From Nitrospinota bacterium (lineage in GTDB: Bacteria > Nitrospirota > Nitrospiria > Nitrospirales > UBA8639), in the NCBI GenBank assembly GCA_022561525.1, contig JADFRB010000053.1, forward strand, positions 1 to 8,616: DNA of 8,616 nucleotides. The letters run 5' to 3'. Each line of letters begins with the position of its first letter. Position 1 is the stretch's first letter. The translations under genes were made by a program, and so were the position numbers. Positions 1-6,534 of the stretch are shown here, one piece after another. The notes under the pieces are model-generated. The model saw only the letters and a program-made list of their open reading frames with translations, had not been told where the DNA came from and made no database searches.

Positions 1-275
1 TTGCAACACTCGCCAGATCGAGTGAGCAAATACTTCCGTCATCCGAAAATTGCCTATGCTGCCTAGATGCAATGCATTTAATTGCCGGGTTAATATGTCG
101 AAGTCTGAAATTAAAATGGTGGAGGAGAGTAGCTGATACGGCATTAGTGAGTCACCAGAGTACATGCCTGGCTTATGTGAGGGAACCGCAGCCGCCCGAT
201 TTCCAGAAACAGATCTAAAACAGTTTTTATGGGAAACGGGCCTCGGCGGGAGACGGCGAAAGCCCTTTATTGAAT
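1..275. other. Intergenic, no gene seen
   Basis: I see no open frame of coding character, no complete RNA gene and no repeat that I recognise in this stretch on either strand. It lies on the acceptor-end side of the tRNA-Lys fragment. In a chromosome with an integrated element this could be flank or island DNA; the window does not show which. Confidence 0.5.
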
Positions 276-320
276 TGGTGGGTCGTACAGGGATCGAACC
301 TGTGGCCCGCTGATTAAGAG
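276..320 (-). pseudogene. 3' half of a tRNA-Lys (CUU), probable attachment-site scar
   Basis: Read on the minus strand, this is the 3' part of a tRNA: anticodon loop CTCTTAA, 3' anticodon-stem strand TCAGC, variable loop GGGCC, T-arm ACAGG-TTCGATC-CCTGT, acceptor strand ACGACCC, discriminator A and an encoded CCA. Anticodon CTT and the sequence as a whole fit tRNA-Lys. Upstream of the loop the sequence reads AGACTC, which cannot pair with TCAGC, and no D-arm or 5' acceptor strand is found nearby, so the gene is not functional. Tyrosine integrases often recombine in the anticodon loop or 3' end of tRNA genes and leave such a fragment at the far end of the inserted DNA. The tRNA identity is read directly from the sequence; the attachment-site role is inferred. 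Confidence 0.75.
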
Positions 321-508
321 GAGTCTTGAGATTGTGAGTTCCATCCTCGCGAAACAGTGCAGGCGCGTTTTATGACTATACAGGGTGAATGCCACGTCGA
401 GCTTTACAAAAAGTTTCGTTTAAAAATTTCCGCCCAAGATGTACGCGAATCTCTTAAGCAGCGAAAGAGGAAAACCTCCGTGTGAATGAGTATGAATCAT
501 TCTCATGA
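321..508. other. Intergenic between tRNA fragment and lipoprotein gene
   Basis: No gene is seen. The stretch carries a short AT-rich section around 400-430 and ends in the palindrome at 487-505. If the tRNA fragment is an attachment scar, this may be the first DNA of the inserted segment. Confidence 0.4.
487..505. promoter_or_regulatory. Fur-box-like 19-bp palindrome
   Basis: TGAGTATGAATCATTCTCA is a nearly perfect palindrome: eight of nine positions in each arm match around a central A. It resembles the ATGA-rich, TCAT-rich style of Fur operators. It begins just beyond the stop codon of the minus-strand lipoprotein gene, so it is not placed to control that gene. It may instead be a weak 3' hairpin, or an operator for a gene that has been lost. 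No T-run follows to make it a clear terminator. Confidence 0.25.
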
Positions 509-1126
509 TTACCGATAGTAATAGCTAATTTTCGGATAAGGCGCGACGGTGAAGAGTCTAATTTCTTCAATCTCGAGCTTAGGAAGAAAAACCTCCATTG
601 TTTTTGGTTTGGGTGCTCCCCGCATCATGGGAATCTCTTCCCAGTTAGGTTGCTCATGAAAGATTTTCGTACGAAACATCCGCTGAGTGCGGGGTGTATC
701 CACATCAAACTGCCAAATCCCGAGGTAATTCGTTCCGTTTGGTCGGACTTGAAATTGTAAGCTAAGATGAGCTTCCATCATCATAGGACCTTCATTGAAC
801 TGGACCCGAACGACTTCATAGTCCCCAGGAGCCAGATTGAGAATGAACGCTTTGGCAGCTGACTGAACATCGACGCGAAAGCGTTCCCCTGTGCCACGGT
901 TTAGCAGATGAAAAAATCGAAGTTGAGTTTGATACCCTCGTGAATACGATCCAGTCGTTCTGACCTTAATCAATCCAAATGCCGTAGGTTCTTCCCCTTT
1001 CTTCCACTGCCACTCTTTCTGGGCCACCCCCACACAGGCGGTCAACAGCACTCCACAGGTAACGACTATCCACCCAATTTTCAGGGCTTCCTTAAGAAAT
1101 CTACCCAAGTTGCTGTCTGCATTCAA
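509..1126 (-). CDS. Putative lipoprotein, unknown function
   Basis: This encodes a 205-residue protein with an N-terminal export signal: charged start, hydrophobic stretch at about residues 17-30, then a lipobox (LTAC, Cys31). Signal peptidase II would therefore be expected to cleave before Cys31 and leave a lipid-anchored protein facing the periplasm or outside. The rest (about 32-205) has no membrane segment and looks beta-rich, with alternating hydrophobic residues and a phrase, LAPGDYEVVRVQF, like the 'price-of-uptake' beta-sandwich style seen in small lipoproteins. I cannot assign a family. The start is TTG: a good ribosome site (GAGGGG) lies 7 nt upstream, whereas the ATG 4 nt downstream is out of frame. 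A promoter-like sequence lies at 1177-1207. The gene points away from the operon and is probably not functionally linked to it. Confidence 0.75.
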   Translation of the reverse strand: MNADSNLGRFLKEALKIGWIVVTCGVLLTACVGVAQKEWQWKKGEEPTAFGLIKVRTTGSYSRGYQTQLRFFHLLNRGTGERFRVDVQSAAKAFILNLAPGDYEVVRVQFNEGPMMMEAHLSLQFQVRPNGTNYLGIWQFDVDTPRTQRMFRTKIFHEQPNWEEIPMMRGAPKPKTMEVFLPKLEIEEIRLFTVAPYPKISYYYR

Positions 1127-1176
1127 TTGAAAACCCCTCTTGATTACTCAAATCTCATCACTAACATAACCAAACT

Positions 1177-1207
1177 ATTATTCAAATGATACTAAAGGTA
1201 TTGTCAA
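1177..1207 (-). promoter_or_regulatory. Sigma70-like promoter for the lipoprotein gene
   Basis: On the minus strand a perfect -35 hexamer TTGACA (1202-1207) is followed after 19 nt by AATAAT (1177-1182), five of six against TATAAT. The spacer is longer than the usual 17 nt. Transcription would start near 1170 and give a leader of about 45 nt before the TTG start at 1126. The IS element ends upstream of this promoter (at 1281), so the insertion left it intact. Confidence 0.45.
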
Positions 1208-1221
1208 CTTAAGCCAAAAGG

Positions 1222-1257
1222 GGCTCAATCCAGGCGTGGAGCCGGGAATCTGATTCC
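1222..1257. promoter_or_regulatory. Two short dyads upstream of the lipoprotein promoter
   Basis: GGCTC (1222-1226) pairs with GAGCC (1239-1243) across a 12-nt loop. Immediately after is a 13-bp near-palindrome, GGAATC-T-GATTCC (1245-1257). They lie upstream of the promoter-like sequence at 1177-1207 and could be protein-binding sites. No known regulator motif is recognised. Confidence 0.2.
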
Positions 1258-1280
1258 TGACAAATCAATGGATTATAGGC

Positions 1281-1296
1281 GGTTCTGTCGCAAATA
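1281..1296 (+). repeat. IS6-family left terminal inverted repeat
   Basis: GGTTCTGTCGCAAATA, perfectly matched by the inverted copy at the other end of the element; the next base differs (G versus T). Confidence 0.93.
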
Positions 1297-1334
1297 GGTA
1301 ATCGAGGCGAAAAGGTTGGTCGTGACCCGGATGA

Positions 1335-2018
1335 CTACGCGGCGAGGGCATAGAACATTTCAGCAGGAGTTTTCCTATCTCCCGCGAGGGTTTTCATCTG
1401 TCCTTTCTTGATCATGGCTATGACTTCAATGCCTGCTAAGGTCCGTTGAGCCGCGTGGAAGTTTTTGAAGCCGAGCATCGGTCGCGTGAGCCTTTTGATG
1501 TGTCGATGGTCTTGCTCGATGATGTTGTTCAGATATTTGCATTGGCGGATCGTGATACGTGTTGTATTGTCTCGGTTCACTTGTTTGAGACCGGCTGTAT
1601 TCGCACCACTTTGATCAATATTCACCAGACTCGGTTTTCCGTTTTGAGCAATCGCTTTTTTCAAAAAGCGTAAGGCCGCCTGCGTATCTCGTGTGGCCGT
1701 CAAGAGAAAGTCGATCGTCTGCCCTTGCTTATCAACCGCTCGATAATAATATTTCCATTGGCCTTTTATTTTGACGTATGTTTCATCCATTCTCCATCGA
1801 TGGCCAACGCGTTTCTTCTTCTGTCGAAAGGCCGCATCCAATTGTGGAGAATAATGAAGGACCCAGCGATTGATGGTACTGTGATCCACAGTGAAACCCC
1901 GTTCGGCCATCATTTCTTCAATATCCCGATAACTGAGAGAATACGCGAGATACCAGCGAACACTTTGGAGGATCATGTCGTGCTGAAAATGTCGGCCCTT
2001 GAAGGTGATAGCTGCCAT
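1335..2018 (-). CDS. IS6-family DDE transposase
   Basis: This encodes a 227-residue transposase, about the usual length for the family. The N-terminal part (about residues 16-52) is a helix-turn-helix region with the family's SYRDIEEMM phrase and STINRWV. The DDE catalytic core follows, with Asp78 (in WRMDETY), Asp135 (in NIDQSGAN) and Glu168 (in NNIIEQDH); the Asp135-Glu168 spacing of 33 residues is typical. The frame is intact, so the enzyme is likely active and would move the element by copy-in or conservative transposition. The ATG at 2016-2018 is supported by GGGAG 6 nt upstream. It should also be able to act on the ends of the 152-bp element near the right edge of the window, because the repeats match. 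Confidence 0.95.
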   Translation of the reverse strand: MAAITFKGRHFQHDMILQSVRWYLAYSLSYRDIEEMMAERGFTVDHSTINRWVLHYSPQLDAAFRQKKKRVGHRWRMDETYVKIKGQWKYYYRAVDKQGQTIDFLLTATRDTQAALRFLKKAIAQNGKPSLVNIDQSGANTAGLKQVNRDNTTRITIRQCKYLNNIIEQDHRHIKRLTRPMLGFKNFHAAQRTLAGIEVIAMIKKGQMKTLAGDRKTPAEMFYALAA

Positions 2019-2059
2019 GTGAGTCTCCCGTGAAATGGCTTCATGCTACCATATCCCGA

Positions 2060-2075
2060 TATTTGCGACAGAACC
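2060..2075 (-). repeat. IS6-family right terminal inverted repeat
   Basis: This is the inverted copy of GGTTCTGTCGCAAATA. Read outward (plus strand) it contains TTGCGA, a -35-like hexamer. IS6-family ends are known to supply a -35 box that can make hybrid promoters with neighbouring DNA, but no good -10 hexamer stands 16-18 nt away here. Confidence 0.9.
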
Positions 2076-2136
2076 CTTGCTCATCTTTACCTTTGTGATC
2101 AAAGAAGCGTACAGTTCTCCTGAAAAGAGGAAAGCT

Positions 2137-2333
2137 GTGTCTAAGCCAATACTTCACATTTTGTTCCTTGTCGGAGTCCTGCTGACCCCCTCATTAAGCC
2201 TAGCCGAGAACCGAATATGACTGAAATTGTAAAGGTGCACGTAAATGCAATATATGAAAGAACCTGTCCTTCGTGGCATGAGGGTAGTCGACTCTATTTT
2301 GATTGGCACCGTAAAAGTCACGGTATGGGCTGA
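2137..2333 (+). pseudogene. Remnant of a gene for an exported protein, frameshifted
   Basis: A GTG start at 2137 follows a good ribosome site (AGAGGAAA). It encodes 27 residues that form almost exactly a signal peptide: basic start (SK), hydrophobic core ILFLVGVLL, then an SLSLA cleavage site, stopping at 2218-2220. A second frame begins at ATG 2217, overlapping that stop as ATGA, and runs 38 residues to 2333 (MTEIVKVHVNAIYER..., with Cys, Trp and His). Joined, the two would read as the front of a secreted protein that has suffered a frameshift and lost its 3' end. The alternatives are a genuine secreted micropeptide coupled to a second small gene, or chance. The IS6 element lies only 61 bp upstream, which fits local decay. 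The function is unknown. Confidence 0.35.
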
Positions 2334-2501
2334 TGGTTGTTGTTAACATGCTTTCTAATCCTTATAAACAAAATTCCTCATGTCTCATCCCCTCTGGAAT
2401 CTCCATCCCAGGTTGCGGTGGGGTTGCGGATTTGTGGACAGGTGACCCACTTTGGTCTATTCCTGTCCGCTCAATGTTCACTATCGAAAGTAGGTCTTTC
2501 C
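2334..2501. other. Leader region of the operon
   Basis: No separate gene is supported. An upstream ATG (2337) is in frame with the glycosyltransferase, but the 55 extra residues do not belong to the GT2 fold, so this is treated as leader. I find no convincing promoter hexamer pair between the IS end (2075) and 2502. The operon promoter may be weak, may depend on an activator, or may lie in or beyond the IS. Confidence 0.4.
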
Positions 2502-3425
2502 ATGAACGGCCCAAGTGTATTGACGATTATTTTGAACCATAATAAGCAGGAAGATGTGCTTGATTCGGTTAAAAGCGCTCTCGAGGTTGATTATTCAAAT
2601 CACCAAATTCTTGTTGTTGACAATTCGTCAACCGATGGATCCTGGGAAGTTCTTAGGAAAACTTATCCTGATGTATCGATGATTCAAAACTCGACAAACC
2701 TTGGTGCCCCCAGCGGGCGAAACGCAGGCTGGCGCTATGCGCAAGATCATTATCAGTTCGATTACATTTTTTTTCTGGATGATGATGCGATCGTTGAAAA
2801 AAAAGCGATTCAAAATTTCGTAGATGCCCTCGAGATAGACAAGCAGGGAGGAATTGCCTGCGGCAAAGGTTATACCCGCTATCCATCGAAGACATTAAAT
2901 TCCACTGGAATTCAATCGAATCTTTACACAGGGGTAATTCGTGATATTGGCGCCGGAGAGGAAGACATTGGTCAATATGAGGAAAAGAGGTATGTTGCTG
3001 CATGCGGTGCCTTTGGGCTTTTCATCAGGGCAGATCTTTTCGAAGAGCTTAAGGGTTTCGATGAAACATTTAACCCCTACGGCTGGGAAGATGTTGATCT
3101 TTGTTTTCGGGCTAAAAAAGCGGGCTTTAAAACTCTTTATTTGCCCTCAGCAACCATTTACCATAAAGGGACAAAAATTGGTAGAAAACCACTTCCTCAT
3201 TATGAACAAACGAAAGTGAAGAACTATCTACATTTAATTCGCCAACACGCCAGTTTCACCCAAAAAGTATGTATCTTTTTGTTTCTTCCATTTCGGGTAC
3301 TTCTTTTGTCAATTAAATTAATTAGCCAAGGCCATGGAAATATTATTGGTGCTCAATTGAAGGGCTTTTTTTTGGGTTTGACATTCAAAAATGAATCTAC
3401 GCATTCAGGGGGGAAATCGAAATGA
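2502..3425 (+). CDS. Family 2 glycosyltransferase (WbbL/rhamnosyltransferase-like)
   Basis: This encodes a 307-residue cytoplasmic GT2 enzyme expected to move a sugar from a nucleotide sugar to a glycan or lipid acceptor. The GT-A fold begins at once (VLTIILNHN, residues 6-14). VVDNSSTDGS lies at 38-47 (nucleotide binding), GAPSGRNAG at 68-76, and the metal-binding DDD at 93-95. WEDVDL at 195-200 carries the ED pair expected to hold the acceptor base, and His221 sits in YHKGT. A hydrophobic stretch at about 254-274 may touch the membrane. The ATG at 2502 is chosen because the fold starts there and AGTAGG lies 7 nt upstream; the upstream in-frame ATG adds unrelated residues. The stop overlaps the next start as ATGA, so translation is probably coupled. 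The exact sugar and acceptor cannot be told. Confidence 0.88.
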   Translation: MNGPSVLTIILNHNKQEDVLDSVKSALEVDYSNHQILVVDNSSTDGSWEVLRKTYPDVSMIQNSTNLGAPSGRNAGWRYAQDHYQFDYIFFLDDDAIVEKKAIQNFVDALEIDKQGGIACGKGYTRYPSKTLNSTGIQSNLYTGVIRDIGAGEEDIGQYEEKRYVAACGAFGLFIRADLFEELKGFDETFNPYGWEDVDLCFRAKKAGFKTLYLPSATIYHKGTKIGRKPLPHYEQTKVKNYLHLIRQHASFTQKVCIFLFLPFRVLLLSIKLISQGHGNIIGAQLKGFFLGLTFKNESTHSGGKSK

Positions 3426-4987
3426 ATCAAAGCCAGCATAACAAACAAGTACTGATGATTGGTCTTGAGGCAGGTGAGCCGACTCTTGTTAAAAAATGGG
3501 CCGAAGAAGGCAAGCTTCCTGCATTTAAACACCTTATCGAAAGAGGAAGCTGGCGCCAATTACGATCAACCACAGAAATATCAAGTGGAGCCACGTGGGC
3601 ATCACTTATTACAGGAACCAATCCTGCAAAACACGGAATGGCTTTCTATCATCGTCAGCTCAAGCCCGGTACTTATAGGATACAAAAAAAATATGCTGAA
3701 GAAACAGCCGTTGACCCATTTTGGCAATCTCTGAGTCAAAATGGGAAACGTACCGCTGTTCTTGATGTCCCTGATTCTCACGTGACCAAAAACCTGAATG
3801 GTATGATGATTGTTGGATGGGGAGCAGAGGGACTCAACGCCAAACAGCGTTCTTGGCCGAAAAACTTATTCAAAGATATTTTTTCGCGATTCGGACATCA
3901 CCCGCTTGAATTTTGGTATCAGGAAAAACCAAAAACAATCGAGGGGTGGAAAGAACTAGAGGAAAAACTTCTTGAGGGAACGCGTCGCAGAACCGAGATA
4001 GCAAAATGGATTCTTGAAAAAGAGCCCTGGGACTTTTACCTGATTGGTTATGCCGAAACGCATTGGGTGGGTCATTATTTTTGGCATATTTGTGATCCAC
4101 GACATCCAGAATATGACGCCGATCTCCATCATGCCTGTGGGGATCCGGTATTAAAAGTTTATCAGGAAGTTGATCGTGGGATTGATGCTCTCTTAAAAAT
4201 ATATCCCGAGGCAACAATCCTTATTGTTTCGAATACCGGGATGGGGCCAAATTTTAGTGGGCAACATTTACTTCCAGAAATCTTAACCAGACTTGGTTAC
4301 TCCGGGAAGAAAAAGCCGAAAGGGATCCACAATTTCTTGCCCGGTCATCGGTGGGGACCTTATTATGCAATTAAAAAATTCGAGAGTGTCATCCCTCCAC
4401 CACTGATGCAAAAAATAAAAAGGATAACTCCAGAAAAGGTATGGGATTCAGTCACACGATATATATTATCGATGGGAAATAACTGGAAAAATAGTAAGGC
4501 ATTTAATGTCCCATCGGACTACTCTGGGGCAATTCGTATTAACCTGAAGGGAAGAGAACCCGAGGGTAAGGTTGAGCCTGGTAGCGAATATGACAAGATT
4601 TGCGAATTAATTACCCAAGACCTGATGGAGTTAATTAACTCGGAAACAGGTGAGAGGGCTGTCAAGGGAGTCGTCAAGACAAAGGAACTTTATCAAGGAG
4701 AACACTTAGATGAACTTCAAGATCTAATTGTGCAGTGGAATCTGAGTGCACCGATTAATCATCTTGAGTCGAAAAAAATTGGTAAAGTCTCCGGAGTTCT
4801 TCCTGATAAACGTACTGGTGCTCACATGGTAAATGGATTTCTACTCGCTTGTGGAAAAGGAATCAAATCGAATCAAGAATTCGATGAGGCGCATATTCTG
4901 GACGTTGCGCCAACAATTCTCCATCTTTTCGAGCAACCCGTTCCTAAGATTATGGACGGAAAAATACTTTCCGACATTTTTAAATAA
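3422..4987 (+). CDS. AlkP-superfamily type I phosphodiesterase-like protein with altered metal site
   Basis: This encodes a 521-residue protein with no signal peptide, so it is probably cytoplasmic. Family signs are GLEAGE (14-19), EISSGATW (52-59) with a Ser at the nucleophile position, GTNPAKHG (65-72), ETHWVGH (212-218), IRINLKGREP (371-380) and GAHMVNGFLLACG (466-478). In typical relatives these read GLDG, a Thr or Ser nucleophile, TETDxxxH, SDHG and G[TD]H. Here the first Asp is Glu16, the Asp of TETD is His214, and SDHG is SNTG (270-273). His214, His218 and His468 could still hold one metal, while the second site appears lost. The enzyme may be a one-metal phosphodiesterase or transferase, or a catalytically changed protein. 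It overlaps the glycosyltransferase by 4 nt and lies 1 nt before the reductase. A GC-rich homologue is at 6784-8367. The superfamily is secure; the reaction is unknown. Confidence 0.85.
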   Translation: MNQSQHNKQVLMIGLEAGEPTLVKKWAEEGKLPAFKHLIERGSWRQLRSTTEISSGATWASLITGTNPAKHGMAFYHRQLKPGTYRIQKKYAEETAVDPFWQSLSQNGKRTAVLDVPDSHVTKNLNGMMIVGWGAEGLNAKQRSWPKNLFKDIFSRFGHHPLEFWYQEKPKTIEGWKELEEKLLEGTRRRTEIAKWILEKEPWDFYLIGYAETHWVGHYFWHICDPRHPEYDADLHHACGDPVLKVYQEVDRGIDALLKIYPEATILIVSNTGMGPNFSGQHLLPEILTRLGYSGKKKPKGIHNFLPGHRWGPYYAIKKFESVIPPPLMQKIKRITPEKVWDSVTRYILSMGNNWKNSKAFNVPSDYSGAIRINLKGREPEGKVEPGSEYDKICELITQDLMELINSETGERAVKGVVKTKELYQGEHLDELQDLIVQWNLSAPINHLESKKIGKVSGVLPDKRTGAHMVNGFLLACGKGIKSNQEFDEAHILDVAPTILHLFEQPVPKIMDGKILSDIFK

Positions 4988-4988
4988 T

Positions 4989-5930
4989 ATGCAATATCGC
5001 CAATTGGGAAATACAGGATTGAAAATTTCGGTGATTGGACTTGGCTGTTCGCGTCTCAGTCAAAGTGTTTTTGAGGAAAAGAAAGTCGATGTATTTTCAT
5101 TGCTTGACTGTGCCATTGATTTTGGAATCAACTTTTTTGACACCGCTGATTCCTATGGTTACGGCGGTTCTGAAGAAATTCTTGGAAAATCCTTCGGGGG
5201 AAGGCGCGATAAAGCAATCATTGCCACAAAAGTTGGATACCTTCCGTCATCACTTGCACGTTTTGGAAAATATCTCATCCCTGTTATTTCACCGATTCGC
5301 CCACTTTTGCGGAAAAAGAAAAAGTCTCTTAAGGGACATTCCAAAAAACGGCAAAGCTTTGACATAAAACATTTAAAGAAAGCGCTTGAAGGAAGCTTAA
5401 GACGGTTACGGACTGACTACATTGACCTCTACCAATTACATAGTCCTCCGAAGGAAGTTCTTCAAAATGAGGATGAGGAAGTATTTGACTTTCTTAATAG
5501 AATAAAAAAAGAGGGGAAGATTCGTTTTTTTGGGATTTCATTAAATGAAGTAGAGGATGGAATAATTTGTCTTAAACGAAAAAATATTTCTTCTTTCCAA
5601 ATCGCATTTAACTTTATTGATGATGAAGCGCAGCACGTTCTATTTCCGAATCTCAACCCAGACATAGGAATCATTGCAAGAATTCCTTTTGCACGAGGAC
5701 TTTTGACCGAAAAAAAAGAGGTCTTGACTGGCTTTCATGATGTTGATCCACAGAAAAATAAAAAAATCAAACAAAAACTTGACAGCATTCAGCTTGAGGC
5801 AACTAAGAAGGAAAAAGGGGTTAGCGAAGTCGCCACTGAATTCATTTTAAACCATCCAGAAGTCACAACGGCCATTATCGGAACTAGATCAATCGAACAC
5901 TTGAAGGCTAATCTAAAAGCGTTTTCTTGA
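4989..5930 (+). CDS. Aldo/keto reductase
   Basis: This encodes a 313-residue NAD(P)H-dependent oxidoreductase of the aldo/keto reductase family (TIM barrel). The catalytic tetrad is complete: Asp51 and Tyr56 in FFDTADSYGYGG, Lys81 in ATKVG, and His151 in LYQLHSP. The C-terminal IIGTRSIEHLKAN matches the cofactor-binding end. Between strand 3 and strand 4 there is an extra segment of about 35 residues (88-122), first hydrophobic (YLIPVISPI) and then strongly basic (RKKKKSLKGHSKKR), which could bind a membrane or a polyanion. ATG 4989 is chosen over an earlier in-frame start because MQYRQLGNTGLKIS is the standard family beginning; the gap to the upstream stop is 1 nt. In this operon it may reduce a keto-sugar or another carbonyl. 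The substrate is not known. Confidence 0.92.
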   Translation: MQYRQLGNTGLKISVIGLGCSRLSQSVFEEKKVDVFSLLDCAIDFGINFFDTADSYGYGGSEEILGKSFGGRRDKAIIATKVGYLPSSLARFGKYLIPVISPIRPLLRKKKKSLKGHSKKRQSFDIKHLKKALEGSLRRLRTDYIDLYQLHSPPKEVLQNEDEEVFDFLNRIKKEGKIRFFGISLNEVEDGIICLKRKNISSFQIAFNFIDDEAQHVLFPNLNPDIGIIARIPFARGLLTEKKEVLTGFHDVDPQKNKKIKQKLDSIQLEATKKEKGVSEVATEFILNHPEVTTAIIGTRSIEHLKANLKAFS

Positions 5931-5963
5931 AAACGTTTCTGGGATAGGTGAGGAACACTCTCC

Positions 5964-5991
5964 GTGGATTCTCCACCCCACCTTTGGTGGG
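5964..5991 (+). terminator. Tandem hairpins after the operon
   Basis: Two abutting stem-loops follow the reductase stop by 33 nt: GTGGA-TTC-TCCAC (5964-5976) and CCCACC-TTT-GGTGGG (5977-5991). No T-run follows, so this is not a classical intrinsic terminator. It may stabilise the 3' end of the operon transcript. The GTGG and CCAC arms could also pair in other combinations. Confidence 0.35.
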
Positions 5992-6333
5992 ATGTATAAC
6001 ATGTGTCAAAAGGGGTTTAGAGAACTTCGAATTTACTGTAAGTCTTCAAACGAATCTGTACCAAGTGGTGATTTTAGCTAGAGACCCATTTGGTTTATAT
6101 TCCTTCGACAATTATTATTCAAATTCAAGTTTAGCGATCCTGGTTTTGAGGTTTTGTTTTCTCATCAATGTCAGACGTTTTCAAAATCGGGGGGGCATCT
6201 ATCCTGTCCATTCTATTAATTCATCCGAATTGAAATATTTGAGTTTTTCAAATACATCAAGGCTGGATGAGTTTTGCGACCATACGGGTAGGCACAAGCG
6301 TAAACAAATAGTCGATAATAGAGTCACGCAAAA

Positions 6334-6372
6334 CAGCAAACCTCATCGTTGCGGCGGTGGGGCTTTTTCTTT
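6334..6372 (+). terminator. Intrinsic terminator-like hairpin
   Basis: A stem CCTCA...TGGGG (one G-U pair) around a GC-rich loop is followed by CTTTTTCTTTT. This is a plausible rho-independent terminator for plus-strand transcripts, perhaps the distal end of the three-gene operon or the end of a gene that has been lost. The stem is short, so confidence is moderate. Confidence 0.4.
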
Positions 6373-6408
6373 TGCAATCACACCTAAATACAGTATCCTT
6401 CCACCACA

Positions 6409-6534
6409 ATGGCCTCACCCCTCGACCCCAACGACCTCGTCACCCTCGAAGAACTCACCATTTCCAACATGTGGGAAGTGGCGGCCTTGATTGAAGTGTT
6501 GGAGAAGAAGGGGATTTTGCCGAAGGGGAAATGA
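6409..6534 (+). CDS. Small conserved-looking protein, 41 residues
   Basis: The frame from ATG 6409 encodes an acidic, helix-prone peptide with coding character: LDPNDLVTLEEL at 5-16, then SNMWEVAALIEVLEKKGIL at 19-37. The second part has the spacing of one amphipathic helix ending in KKGIL, a pattern I associate with small helical proteins ending 'VLERKGLLTKxE'. If so, this copy may be cut short (ends LPKGK). Its base use is richer in C and G than the AT-rich DNA to its left. No clear ribosome site precedes the ATG; Met21 is an internal alternative. The function is unknown. Confidence 0.4.
   Translation: MASPLDPNDLVTLEELTISNMWEVAALIEVLEKKGILPKGK

Larger units (their letters stand above)
1281..2075 (-). 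mobile_element. Complete IS6-family insertion sequence (795 bp)
   Basis: The element is bounded by perfect 16-bp inverted repeats GGTTCTGTCGCAAATA at 1281-1296 and, inverted, 2060-2075. It contains a single intact transposase gene reading leftward. Length, repeat sequence (compare the TGTTGCAAA core of IS26-like ends) and transposase all fit the IS6 family. The 8-bp flanks are TTATAGGC on the left and CTTGCTCA on the right, so there is no target duplication. This is usual when IS6 elements have recombined or form part of a larger unit. The same repeats bound the 152-bp element at 8410-8561. Confidence 0.93.
5931..6408. other. AT-rich stretch without a convincing gene
   Basis: After the reductase there are about 480 bases with no gene I would defend. 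A long plus-strand frame starting at a GTG near 5948 has no homology that I recognise, a low-complexity C-terminus and no good ribosome site. The stretch holds a pair of hairpins at 5964-5991 and a terminator-like hairpin at 6334-6372. Confidence 0.45.

Noticed and set aside
1..508. Complete tRNA or an intron-split tRNA
   Set aside because: No 5' tRNA-Lys half (D-arm, 5' acceptor strand) is found on the minus strand up to 508, so only the 3' half is present.
1446..2033. Plus-strand frames within the IS element
   Set aside because: They are antisense shadows of an intact DDE transposase.
2063..2094. Hybrid outward promoter from the IS right end
   Set aside because: TTGCGA in the repeat is -35-like, but the hexamer 17 nt downstream (TTTACC) is a poor -10 box, and the operon starts more than 400 bp away.
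2337..2501. In-frame upstream extension of the glycosyltransferase by 55 residues
   Set aside because: The GT2 fold begins at the ATG at 2502, which has a ribosome site; the extension has no family resemblance.
4833..4988. In-frame upstream extension of the aldo/keto reductase into the preceding gene
   Set aside because: It would overlap the phosphodiesterase-like gene by 155 bases, and MQYRQLGNTG at 4989 is the standard family start.
5948..6490. 180-residue plus-strand frame with a GTG start
   Set aside because: There is no recognisable domain, no good ribosome site and a low-complexity end that overlaps the better small frame at 6409-6534. It is long for chance in AT-rich DNA, so a decayed gene cannot be fully excluded.
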